Source of the DNA: Thalassolituus sp006212115
Lineage (GTDB): Bacteria > Pseudomonadota > Gammaproteobacteria > Pseudomonadales > Oceanobacteraceae
Reading direction: 5' to 3' (one strand)
DNA: 64,000 bases
Assembly (NCBI RefSeq): GCF_040372045.1
Contig: NZ_BAABWH010000002.1
Shown here: positions 25,656 to 33,729 of the stretch, one piece after another
Layout: every line of letters starts with the position of its first letter
Position numbering within the stretch: position 1 is the first letter of the stretch
The notes under the pieces: model-generated
Told to the model about the DNA's origin: nothing
Databases searched by the model: none
The model's input: the letters and a program-made list of their open reading frames with translations, nothing else
Translations under genes and position numbers: made by a program

Positions 25656-27710
25656 TTATACGCCGACAGGACCACCGTCCGCTTTGCGAATAACCACAGT
25701 CGCTGCACGCGGTCTGACACTCACGCCGTCCGGTGTTTCTTCTGCAGCATCGGTGCTGTAAGGCCAGTTACCTGGGTGCTGAATGTTAACGAACAGGCTG
25801 GTGTAATCAGGCGAAAATGCGATACCTGTTACCTCACACCCGTTAGGGCCAACGAAGAAACGCTTCAGTTGCGCCTGGTTATCAGCATTGATGGTTTCGT
25901 AGTCACCGTCGGTTGTTTGCAGTTGAGATGGGATAACGGCAATCATCTGATCATTGGTGTACTGAGTAACGTCATCCGCACCGTTATCGGTCTGAATCCA
26001 CATAATCCCACGGCCATCAAATGCCAAACCATCCGGGCTGGCAAACTGAGTCATTTCAGTCAGACCCGACTTGTTGATATCGGCTGGTACTTTCACGCCG
26101 TCGGTGTCGACGTCTGCTGAACCGTACACGAAGATATCCCAAGCGAAGCCAGTGCCTTCCGCATCGTCATCCCAGCGAATGATATGACCATATGCGTTAT
26201 TCAGACGAGGGTTCGCTGCGTTCGTGCCGGTTTCTTCATTACGACGGGTGTTGTTGGTCAGCGTCAGGTACACAGTGCCTGTTACTGGATCAACGGCTGT
26301 CCACTCAGGGCGATCCATTGGTGTCGCGCCCACAAGGTCAGCAGCGCCCGCTGTATTCAGGATAATGGCTTCGAGTGAATCAAAGGTATCCGCCAGAGTG
26401 CCGCCATCCGTTGTCACGCTCGACAGGGTCAGTGGCAACCATACACCGCGTCCGCTTTCGTCGAAGCGCGCAACGTAGAGAGTACCTGCGTCCATGTACT
26501 TCGCGCCCGTCGCCAGTCGATCCGTTGGATTAGCATCGGCTGGGTCCCAAAGAGCATCGGATTCAAACTTGTAGATGTATTCAAAACGAGCGTCATGACC
26601 CGAGTAGAACGACACGGGCTTACCAGACTCGAGCTTGCCATACGCCACACCTTCGTGACGGAAGCGGCCCATCGCAGTGCGCTTAACCGGAGTCGAATCT
26701 GGGTTATATGGGTCGATCTCGACAATGTAGCCATGGCCGTTTGCTTCGTTACGGTAATCTTCGATGGCCGAGTTGCCCGTTGGTGTAACGTTAAAGCGAG
26801 TGAACTCATCATCCGCTTCTGAATCATCACCAGCAAACAGTTCCCATCCATAACGACCACGGCTGGAAGATACACCGATACGTTGTTGATCAGCCGTCTG
26901 AGTTTCTTCTTCACCAAAGAAATAGCCCGGCCAGTTTTCTTCACAGGTTAAGTACGTGCCCCAAGGAGTATGACCGTTACCGCAGTTATTCAGTGTGCCG
27001 CGCGCCATCATGCCATCGCGTGAGTAAGGCGTGATCGTCTGACCAACGCCAGAAACCGGTCCTGCCAGTTCCATTGCTGATGCGCCGGTAAAACGACGGT
27101 TGTGTGGATCGTTTTCAACAACCACCCATTGAGTACCATCGAAACGTACGCGAATAACGGATACGCCGTGCGCATTGATCTGCTTGCGTGCCGCTTCGGC
27201 TGTCACTGGCGCACCTGTTTCGGCATCCAGTTCGCCATCGGCGTGCAGAGCAGAAGTATCAATGTACTCGTGGTTTACCACCAGCAGGCCTTCGGTTGAG
27301 CTGTCTTCCAGAGGGAAGAAATGCATACCATCGTGGTGCATGCCAACCGCGTTTTCCTGGTCGATCGATGTGTTGCTGCCGTCTGTCTGGAAGTTACCGG
27401 CGGCACGGTTAAGAGGCGTTCCCCATGGAGCCAGAACCTGAGCGGTGTAACCTTCAGGCACAACCACTGCGTCGGTCAGTGACCCCGGAATCGGGTTGAA
27501 GTTAAGCTCCGAAACAAATTCAGAACCATCGCTGCCACTGTCTCCGCCGCAACCGGTCAGTCCGAACGTGCTCATCAGGCTGACCGCAGCCATGCCAGAA
27601 CCGCCCTTAACCAATACATCACGACGTGAAATACGCTTATCAAGAATTGCTGCGAATGGCTTGTTGCCACTCTTATTGAATATCGTTGGATTGAAAGTTG
27701 CCTTGCTCAT
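25656..27710 (-). CDS. phoX: PhoX-family alkaline phosphatase
   Basis: A protein of 684 residues with a Tat signal: twin Arg in SRRDVLVKGG (about 28-37), then a hydrophobic stretch and LTGC with Cys54, so it may be a Tat-exported lipoprotein. Family motifs include VVNHEY, GNCGNGHTPWGTYLTCEEN, RFRHEGVAYG, DNGADD and the C-terminal VNIQHPG. PhoX is a Ca2+/Fe3+-dependent phosphomonoesterase that releases phosphate from organic esters and is frequent in marine bacteria. It stands alone between terminators. Confidence 0.92.
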   Translation of the reverse strand: MSKATFNPTIFNKSGNKPFAAILDKRISRRDVLVKGGSGMAAVSLMSTFGLTGCGGDSGSDGSEFVSELNFNPIPGSLTDAVVVPEGYTAQVLAPWGTPLNRAAGNFQTDGSNTSIDQENAVGMHHDGMHFFPLEDSSTEGLLVVNHEYIDTSALHADGELDAETGAPVTAEAARKQINAHGVSVIRVRFDGTQWVVVENDPHNRRFTGASAMELAGPVSGVGQTITPYSRDGMMARGTLNNCGNGHTPWGTYLTCEENWPGYFFGEEETQTADQQRIGVSSSRGRYGWELFAGDDSEADDEFTRFNVTPTGNSAIEDYRNEANGHGYIVEIDPYNPDSTPVKRTAMGRFRHEGVAYGKLESGKPVSFYSGHDARFEYIYKFESDALWDPADANPTDRLATGAKYMDAGTLYVARFDESGRGVWLPLTLSSVTTDGGTLADTFDSLEAIILNTAGAADLVGATPMDRPEWTAVDPVTGTVYLTLTNNTRRNEETGTNAANPRLNNAYGHIIRWDDDAEGTGFAWDIFVYGSADVDTDGVKVPADINKSGLTEMTQFASPDGLAFDGRGIMWIQTDNGADDVTQYTNDQMIAVIPSQLQTTDGDYETINADNQAQLKRFFVGPNGCEVTGIAFSPDYTSLFVNIQHPGNWPYSTDAAEETPDGVSVRPRAATVVIRKADGGPVGV

Positions 27711-27810
27711 CGCTCAGTCTCTCTGCTGATCATCGTTGTTGTCGCGCAGTAAGTTACGCATGAAAGATGACAGTGAGATTTAGCTTTGATTAATGGCAGA
27801 TGACGACGAA

Positions 27811-27837
27811 AAGACACCCGCCTGGGACTCAGGCGGG
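27811..27837 (-). terminator. Probable terminator of the urease operon
   Basis: CCCGCCTG pairs with CAGGCGGG around a five-base loop just beyond the ureG stop. The following reverse-strand TGTCTTTTCG is only moderately T-rich. Confidence 0.7.
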
Positions 27838-27844
27838 AGGAAGG

Positions 27845-28486
27845 CTACCCCGCCATTTTCTCTGCATGACTCTTCAGCATCCCCTCGCGGGTAATAAAGC
27901 TGATGATGTCGTTAAGGCCTTCGATGTCGGTGCGCAGATTCGAGAACACGTAAGGCTTCTCGCCACGCATACGCTTAGTATCGGAGTCCATGATCTCGAG
28001 ATTCGCGCCCACCAGCTCGGCTAGATCGATTTTATTAATCACCAGCAGGTCTGACTTGGTGATGCCCGGGCCGCCTTTACGTGGAATTTTTTCGCCTGAT
28101 GCTACGTCGATCACGTAAATAGTGAGGTCCGCCAATTCAGGGCTGAAGGTCGCAGACAGGTTGTCGCCGCCACTTTCAACAAACACCACATCCAGATTAC
28201 CGAACTTCTTCGCCAGCGCTTCTACAGCGGCAAGGTTCATGGATGCGTCTTCACGGATAGCCGTATGAGGGCAGCCACCGGTTTCAACACCCACAATACG
28301 TTCAGGTTCCAGCGCTTCAGCCTGGGTCAGGATACGCTGATCTTCTTTGGTGTAGATATCATTGGTCACAACAGCGATATGGTAGTCGTCGCGCATGGCT
28401 TTACAGAGCTGCTCCAGCAACGCTGTTTTACCTGAGCCAACCGGACCGCCGATGCCAACACGAAGTGGTGATTTGTAGTCAGCCAT
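27845..28486 (-). CDS. ureG: Urease accessory GTPase UreG
   Basis: A protein of 213 residues. The P-loop is GGPVGSGKTALLEQL near residue 13, the metal-binding Cys-Pro-His is in GVETGGCPHTAIREDAS, and G-domain NKIDLA is near 172. UreG hydrolyses GTP to drive nickel delivery to urease, working with UreD, UreF and UreE. It is the last gene of the urease operon. Confidence 0.98.
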   Translation of the reverse strand: MADYKSPLRVGIGGPVGSGKTALLEQLCKAMRDDYHIAVVTNDIYTKEDQRILTQAEALEPERIVGVETGGCPHTAIREDASMNLAAVEALAKKFGNLDVVFVESGGDNLSATFSPELADLTIYVIDVASGEKIPRKGGPGITKSDLLVINKIDLAELVGANLEIMDSDTKRMRGEKPYVFSNLRTDIEGLNDIISFITREGMLKSHAEKMAG

Positions 28487-28545
28487 TTTTAATTCCTATT
28501 CTTAAATTCAGAGTTTTCGATTCTTAAAAAATTATTTTGCGATGG

Positions 28546-29232
28546 TCATGAACGAAACAATCGACAATATTGTGTTTCGTGCAGACTGCTGGCGATGGCT
28601 TGCGCTGGCGAAGAAGCACCGATGTCATCGTCCGCAACCGAAAACGCAACCTGACAGGCCTCGTCCAATGTATCGGTAAACCGAAACAGCACGCGTTGGC
28701 CATCACTCTGCCCGAGCGGAATCAGCTTCACAGCACCGATAACCATATTCTCAAGCCAACTCCATAAATAACCACGCAGCATGTCTTCGCGACGGATGCC
28801 CCACTTGTGGCACGCCAAAGCAAACCCCGCGAGCTGATTGGTATCCATCGAATTCCGCCACATTACATCATTCAGCTCTGGCCAGACTGACGCTTCGGGA
28901 AGCTTATCGAGCAGGGTGGCAAACGCCTGACCACGCTGTTGCTCTTCCGCACGCAGCTCACTCGTCTCCCTACATGACAACAGATATAGCGACCAGTCGT
29001 AACAGGCTTCTGCATCACCTCGCTCAACACAATCGGCCAGTCGCAACAGCAGAGGCAGCTCCATAGATATCATGGTGCCACTCAGGACTGAATCCAGCCA
29101 TGCGTGCAGGCTTTCGGCGTCACTGATCCAACCGCTTTCTACCGCCCATTCCATACCTTGTGAGTAAGTGAATGCGCCTATCGGTAACGACGGACTGATA
29201 AGTTGCTGAAGACGAAAATACGCAGCCGACAT
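28546..29232 (-). CDS. ureF: Urease accessory protein UreF
   Basis: A protein of 228 residues, all-helical. The family start LQQLISPSLPIGAFTYSQGMEWAVE is clear, and DTNQLAGFALACHKWGI lies later. UreF forms the UreDFG activation complex on apo-urease. It starts three bases after the stop of the small HupE-like gene. Confidence 0.95.
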   Translation of the reverse strand: MSAAYFRLQQLISPSLPIGAFTYSQGMEWAVESGWISDAESLHAWLDSVLSGTMISMELPLLLRLADCVERGDAEACYDWSLYLLSCRETSELRAEEQQRGQAFATLLDKLPEASVWPELNDVMWRNSMDTNQLAGFALACHKWGIRREDMLRGYLWSWLENMVIGAVKLIPLGQSDGQRVLFRFTDTLDEACQVAFSVADDDIGASSPAQAIASSLHETQYCRLFRS

Positions 29233-29235
29233 AAC

Positions 29236-29457
29236 TTAGTGTTTATCTGCCTGCTTACTTTTCTTCTGACTGCGCACAAACATCGCAATACCGCTACCTA
29301 CTACCAGCACTGCACCCAGCAGCATCAACATGTGGTCTGCATCAAACAGTGAGTGGTGCACCAGCCCCGCAAGAGACTCACCCGAGTGATCCCCTTCGTG
29401 TGCCAGAGCAGCGGTTGAGAATGCGGCAGTAATGGTCGCGGTTATAAACTTTTTCAT
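29236..29457 (-). CDS. Miniature HupE/UreJ-like membrane protein
   Basis: A protein of 73 residues with signal peptide ending ALA, then HEGDHSGESLAGLVHHSLFD and ADHMLMLLGAVLVVGSG, one transmembrane helix and a Lys-rich tail. The His-rich HEGDHSG start and DADHMLML resemble the N-terminus of HupE/UreJ nickel-permease proteins, which normally have five or six helices; this is far shorter. Position between ureE and ureF suggests a role in nickel supply. It is either a reduced permease or a periplasmic nickel-binding peptide. Confidence 0.65.
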   Translation of the reverse strand: MKKFITATITAAFSTAALAHEGDHSGESLAGLVHHSLFDADHMLMLLGAVLVVGSGIAMFVRSQKKSKQADKH

Positions 29458-29520
29458 TAATACATCTCCGTTAAATTGTTGTACTCATTCGCTTTTTGAT
29501 CGTTTCAGTGACAAGAAAAA

Positions 29521-30036
29521 TTAGTGCGAATGACTATGTGTATGTTCGTGTGAGTGACCATGCGAATGACCATGATGACCGCCACCTTGCTGGTAAGCAC
29601 CCGACTCAGGTTCAAACGGTGCCTGCTCACAAACGACTTCGGCCGCCTCTGCCGCACCCGGTAGCTGCCGTACCATATCTTCGAGTACATGATCATGCTG
29701 AAAACGTAACCAGCCAGGTTCGATTTGCAGCGGTACGTGGCGATTACCCAGGTGATAAGCGATTTTCGCGAGTAATAATGGGTCCTGACAGCGGACGGTC
29801 GAGACCGTCTCGTCGGCGGCTTTCACCACCACCAGCGTCTGGCCGTCAGTAATCACGTCGCCACCGCGCAGCAAGGTACCGCGCTCCAGAAACAGGCCCG
29901 CTTCGGTGCCGTCTTCCAACGTCACTCGCTGACGACTTTTAATGCGTGCATCAATCGGCAAACTCAGCGTTTTCGCTGCAGATAAATCTGCATGTGACGC
30001 GTCGTGAGCGGTTAATTTTTTAATCAGTTCAATCAT
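29521..30036 (-). CDS. ureE: Urease accessory protein UreE, nickel chaperone
   Basis: A protein of 171 residues from the ATG at 30036; an upstream TTG is less likely. The N-terminal domain contains KSRQRVTLEDGTEAGLFLERGT, the central domain has HLGNRHVPLQI, and the C-terminus is a His-rich nickel-binding tail with alternating His (GGHHGHSHGHSHEHTHSHSH). UreE hands nickel to UreG. Confidence 0.96.
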   Translation of the reverse strand: MIELIKKLTAHDASHADLSAAKTLSLPIDARIKSRQRVTLEDGTEAGLFLERGTLLRGGDVITDGQTLVVVKAADETVSTVRCQDPLLLAKIAYHLGNRHVPLQIEPGWLRFQHDHVLEDMVRQLPGAAEAAEVVCEQAPFEPESGAYQQGGGHHGHSHGHSHEHTHSHSH

Positions 30037-30087
30037 GTTTATCTTCAATTTAAAATCGGTCTTTAAGCAAAGCGGCTACACCTGCTT

Positions 30088-31803
30088 TCAGAATAAAAAG
30101 TATCTCTGCGCCATGGGCAACACCTCGGCAGGTTCACACGTCAGTAATTCCCCATTCGCGCGTACCTGATACGTCTGAGGATCGACTTCAATATCCGGCT
30201 GCCAGTCATTCAGAATCATGCTGGCTTTCGTCGCTGTCCGACAGCCTTTAACCACACCAATCAGGTTTTTAAGGCCCAGTTTTTCCGGGACACCCGCATC
30301 AAGAGCAGCCTGAGAAATAAATGTCATGCTGGTAGCGTTCCGCGTTTTGCCGTACGCACCAAACATGGGGCGGTAATGTACCGGCTGAGGCGTAGGAATA
30401 GAGGCATTTGGGTCCCCCATTTTCGCCATAGCAATAAATCCGCCTTTTAAAATCAGATCCGGTTTCACACCAAAGAAGGCCGGGCTCCAGAGTACAAGAT
30501 CCGCCAGCTTACCAACCTCAACCGATCCAATCTCATGAGACATCCCATGGGCGATCGCGGGGTTAATGGTGTATTTAGCGACGTAACGTTTTACCCGGAA
30601 GTTATCATGAGTTTCAGGATCTTCCGGGAGGTTACCGCGCTGTACTTTCATTTTGTGCGCAGTCTGCCAGGTACGAGTTACCACCTCACCAACACGGCCC
30701 ATCGCCTGTGAGTCCGATGAAATCATTGAGAAAGCACCCAAGTCATGCAGAATATCCTCAGCCGCGATGGTCTCAACACGGATACGCGATTCGGCAAAGG
30801 CCACGTCTTCCGGGATACTTGGATCGAGGTGATGACAAACCATCAGCATATCAAGATGCTCGTCTGCAGTATTGACGGTGTAAGGGCGGGTTGGATTAGT
30901 CGACGACGGCAGTACATTCGATAAACCAGCCGCTTTAATAATATCCGGCGCGTGACCACCACCTGCACCTTCAGTGTGATAGGTGTGAATCGTCCGGCCT
31001 TTAAATGCCGCAATCGTGTCTTCGACGAAACCCGACTCGTTCAGGGTGTCGGTGTGAATCGCGATCTGGGTGTCGGTTTCTTCTGCCACAGTCAGAGCAC
31101 AATCAATGGACGCGGGCGTTGTACCCCAGTCTTCATGCAGTTTCAGGCCAATCGCACCAGCGGCAATCTGTTCTCTCAGGCCTTCCGGCTGACTGGCATT
31201 GCCCTTCCCCAAAAAGCCGAGGTTCATCGGGAATTCGTCTGCCGCTTCCAGCATGCGGGCCATATTCCAAGGGCCCGGCGTGACTGTTGTCGCATTAGTG
31301 CCGGTCGTTGGCCCGGTTCCCCCGCCCAACATAGTGGTAACACCCGATGCCAATGCTTCTTCAATCTGCTGCGGACAAATAAAGTGAATGTGCGAGTCGA
31401 TACCACCGGCTGTCACGATTTTCCCTTCGGCCGCAATGACGTCTGTTCCGGGGCCGACTTCGATGGTGACGTCCGGTTGTACATCTGGGTTACCCGCCTT
31501 GCCGATGGCTGCGATACGGCCTTCTTTAATGCCAATATCCGCCTTGTAGATACCGGTGTAGTCGATGATCAGCGCATTCGTCATCACACAGTCCATCACC
31601 TTATCGGAGGTGCTCTGTGACTGGCCCATGCCGTCGCGAATAACTTTACCACCGCCGAACTTCACTTCGTCGCCGTAAGTCGTCAGGTCCTGTTCAACTT
31701 CGATCCAGAGCTCAGTATCAGCAAGCCTGACTTTGTCGCCGGTCGTCGGGCCAAACATATCGGCGTACGCCTGACGTGAGATTGTTTTACTGCTGTCCGT
31801 CAT
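30088..31803 (-). CDS. ureC: Urease subunit alpha
   Basis: A protein of 571 residues, the catalytic subunit. Nickel ligands and active-site residues are visible: GGIDSHIHFICPQQ, the carbamylated Lys in IGLKLHEDWG, HTDTLNESGF, HTEGAGGGHAPDI, the mobile-flap MVCHHLD, and ISSDSQAMGR with the Asp ligand. It hydrolyses urea to ammonia and carbamate. Its ATG follows the ureB stop codon with no gap. Confidence 0.99.
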   Translation of the reverse strand: MTDSSKTISRQAYADMFGPTTGDKVRLADTELWIEVEQDLTTYGDEVKFGGGKVIRDGMGQSQSTSDKVMDCVMTNALIIDYTGIYKADIGIKEGRIAAIGKAGNPDVQPDVTIEVGPGTDVIAAEGKIVTAGGIDSHIHFICPQQIEEALASGVTTMLGGGTGPTTGTNATTVTPGPWNMARMLEAADEFPMNLGFLGKGNASQPEGLREQIAAGAIGLKLHEDWGTTPASIDCALTVAEETDTQIAIHTDTLNESGFVEDTIAAFKGRTIHTYHTEGAGGGHAPDIIKAAGLSNVLPSSTNPTRPYTVNTADEHLDMLMVCHHLDPSIPEDVAFAESRIRVETIAAEDILHDLGAFSMISSDSQAMGRVGEVVTRTWQTAHKMKVQRGNLPEDPETHDNFRVKRYVAKYTINPAIAHGMSHEIGSVEVGKLADLVLWSPAFFGVKPDLILKGGFIAMAKMGDPNASIPTPQPVHYRPMFGAYGKTRNATSMTFISQAALDAGVPEKLGLKNLIGVVKGCRTATKASMILNDWQPDIEVDPQTYQVRANGELLTCEPAEVLPMAQRYFLF

Positions 31804-32109
31804 TTACAGATCCCCCATGACTTTGCCCTGAAAGCCGAACACTTTGCGATCACCGGCATATTCAACCAGCTCTACCGTTCGTGTCTGCCCGGGCTCAATA
31901 CGCACTGCCGTACCTGCCGGAATATTCAGACGAAAGCCACGGGTTTTTTCCCGGTCGAACGTCAGTGAATTATTCACTTCATAAAAATGATAATGCGAGC
32001 CAACCTGAATCGGGCGATCGCCCGTATTCGCGACCTCGATTTCGATTATGGCGCGGCCTTCATTCAACGTGATACTGCCTTCAGCAGCCTTAACTTCACC
32101 GGGTATCAT
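31804..32109 (-). CDS. ureB: Urease subunit beta
   Basis: A protein of 101 residues starting IPGEVKAAEGSITLNEGR, with GSHYHFYEVNNSLTFDRE and a GFRLNIPAGTAVRIEPGQ core, matching the usual beta subunit length. It forms the (alpha-beta-gamma)3 enzyme with UreC and UreA. Confidence 0.98.
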   Translation of the reverse strand: MIPGEVKAAEGSITLNEGRAIIEIEVANTGDRPIQVGSHYHFYEVNNSLTFDREKTRGFRLNIPAGTAVRIEPGQTRTVELVEYAGDRKVFGFQGKVMGDL

Positions 32110-32136
32110 AGTGTTTTCCTTATTCCGTAAGGCTGA

Positions 32137-32439
32137 TCAAACGATCGGGTCATGAACGGTGACAAGTTTTGTACCGTCGGGAAAGGTTGCCTCAACCTGC
32201 ACCTCATGAATCATTTCTGGAACGCCTTCCATCACGTCATCCCGTGTTAGCAAGGTACGTCCAAATCCCATCAGATCGGAAACGGTGCGTCCATCGCGGG
32301 CGCCTTCCATAATTGCAGCCGTAATCAGCGCTACCGATTCAGGGTAATTTAATTTTACGCCACGCTCTTTACGACGCTCTGCCAACAGCGCTGCGGTAAA
32401 AATAAGCAGCTTGTCTTTTTCTCTAGGAGTCAGTTCCAT
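32137..32439 (-). CDS. ureA: Urease subunit gamma
   Basis: A protein of 100 residues, MELTPREKDKLLIFTAALLAERR, followed by LNYPESVALI, EGARDG and the C-terminal VEATFPDGTKLVTVH, all typical of the gamma subunit. It lies between ureD and ureB. Confidence 0.98.
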   Translation of the reverse strand: MELTPREKDKLLIFTAALLAERRKERGVKLNYPESVALITAAIMEGARDGRTVSDLMGFGRTLLTRDDVMEGVPEMIHEVQVEATFPDGTKLVTVHDPIV

Positions 32440-32450
32440 AAGTTCGCCCG

Positions 32451-33302
32451 TCAGGTATTCCAGATTCGCGGAATGTCCGCCGATTTATTCAGAATTTTCT
32501 GGCGCAGCAAATGCCACACCGGAATCATTAAAGATTGCATTTTCTCGGTATGAACACCGAGTATGCGTAATACGATCAAGTCATCGAGCAGAGTAATCCC
32601 TGCCGGTAACGGCTCCGCTAAGCGAGCCTGTGCGTCTGCCAGTACGTCTCTACACTCTTCCAGCAGGGTTTCTGTTCCGCCCGTCGCGACAAACAAACCT
32701 TGCATAGGATAATCACGCAGTCCTGCTGCAGCACTGAGGTGAGCAGGGTCTGATACCTGAAGGTGATCACTCAGTAGTGGACGACCATCACGACGTATCA
32801 GAAATCGGGAGTGAACATGCCCGTGCAAAAAGCGCTCTTTATTCACAGGGCGACCAAAGCAGCTGATTTCCCAACCCATGAAATGCGCATTCGATTCGAG
32901 ATTAATACACGTACGCGCTTTTACTTTTGCACCAGTAAAGAAGATGCTCTCCTGCGGGAACCATTCCAGTGCACAGCCCGCACCAATATCGACCACCTGA
33001 TCAACATTCGCGGTTGCGCCCGCACTTAAATAGAACTTTGTCGCGCCGGGTGTGGTAATCAGGCCGTGTGATTGATTCTTACACTGAATATGAATATTCA
33101 AGCCATCACCACCCACTACACCGCCCGGTGGATGAAGCAAATAGATATGACTGGTATCGCCTTCGGGGTAGAAGGGACGCTGCACGCGGAGCGGGCCCTT
33201 GTGCGTCAGGCCTGCCATAACCGTTTTCTCACCGCGACGTTCAAGCAGGATATTCATCTCTGCTTGCCAGCCTTGGCGACTCGAATGTACAGCCTGCAAC
33301 AT
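32451..33302 (-). CDS. ureD: Urease accessory protein UreD
   Basis: A protein of 283 residues. Family motifs are GPLRVQRPFYPEG, LLHPPGGVVGGDGL, TTPGATKFYLS, LEWFPQESIFF and FMGWEISCFGRP. UreD is the scaffold through which nickel reaches the active site. It opens the urease operon; the 94-bp gap before it should hold the promoter, unless it reads on from the PepSY operon. Confidence 0.97.
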   Translation of the reverse strand: MLQAVHSSRQGWQAEMNILLERRGEKTVMAGLTHKGPLRVQRPFYPEGDTSHIYLLHPPGGVVGGDGLNIHIQCKNQSHGLITTPGATKFYLSAGATANVDQVVDIGAGCALEWFPQESIFFTGAKVKARTCINLESNAHFMGWEISCFGRPVNKERFLHGHVHSRFLIRRDGRPLLSDHLQVSDPAHLSAAAGLRDYPMQGLFVATGGTETLLEECRDVLADAQARLAEPLPAGITLLDDLIVLRILGVHTEKMQSLMIPVWHLLRQKILNKSADIPRIWNT

Positions 33303-33396
33303 AATTATCTGAGCGTCCTGAGTTGTGTGTTTCTCGCTACCCGCGAGGGCACCTCAGAGTAGCAAGATACAGACCAAACGCACCAAAAAGAAGACC

Positions 33397-33729
33397 TCAG
33401 GAAGGCAGGAAGGGTTTTCCCAAGCGCCCCAAACAAGCAAATTGCCACAGGCGTTTTACAAATTGCGGAAAATAAGTCAGCAGCATGGTCACCACGACAG
33501 CGCCTAGATGCAACAAACCAAGCCAGACAACGATGGCCATCTGGGTGTTCCAGGCTTGAAGACAAGGAACCAAAGCGATCGCCAGATAGAGGTAGCCGAC
33601 ACAGTGCAACCAGTTCCTTAGCTTGACGGTCGGTCTGCCGCGCCCAAACACCAGTTTGTAGAATGCACGGGTTGAAAGCGCAAAATGAACAAAACCCAGT
33701 ACGATCAGAAGCAAAGCAATCAGCATCAT
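33397..33729 (-). CDS. DUF3325-like small membrane protein
   Basis: A protein of 110 residues with three or four transmembrane helices (MLIALLLIVLGFVHFALS, CVGYLYLAIALVPCL, MAIVVWLGLLHLGAVVVTMLL). It starts in the ATGA overlap with the PepSY gene. The DUF3649-PepSY-DUF3325 order is known from siderophore/iron-uptake loci. Confidence 0.75.
   Translation of the reverse strand: MMLIALLLIVLGFVHFALSTRAFYKLVFGRGRPTVKLRNWLHCVGYLYLAIALVPCLQAWNTQMAIVVWLGLLHLGAVVVTMLLTYFPQFVKRLWQFACLGRLGKPFLPS

Noticed and set aside
27767..27773. CTGTCAT half Pho box upstream of phoX
   Set aside because: Only one half-site matches; the repeat 11 bp away agrees at three of seven bases, too weak to call PhoB control.
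30952..31620. 222-codon plus-strand frame within ureC
   Set aside because: It is antisense to a perfectly conserved urease alpha subunit.
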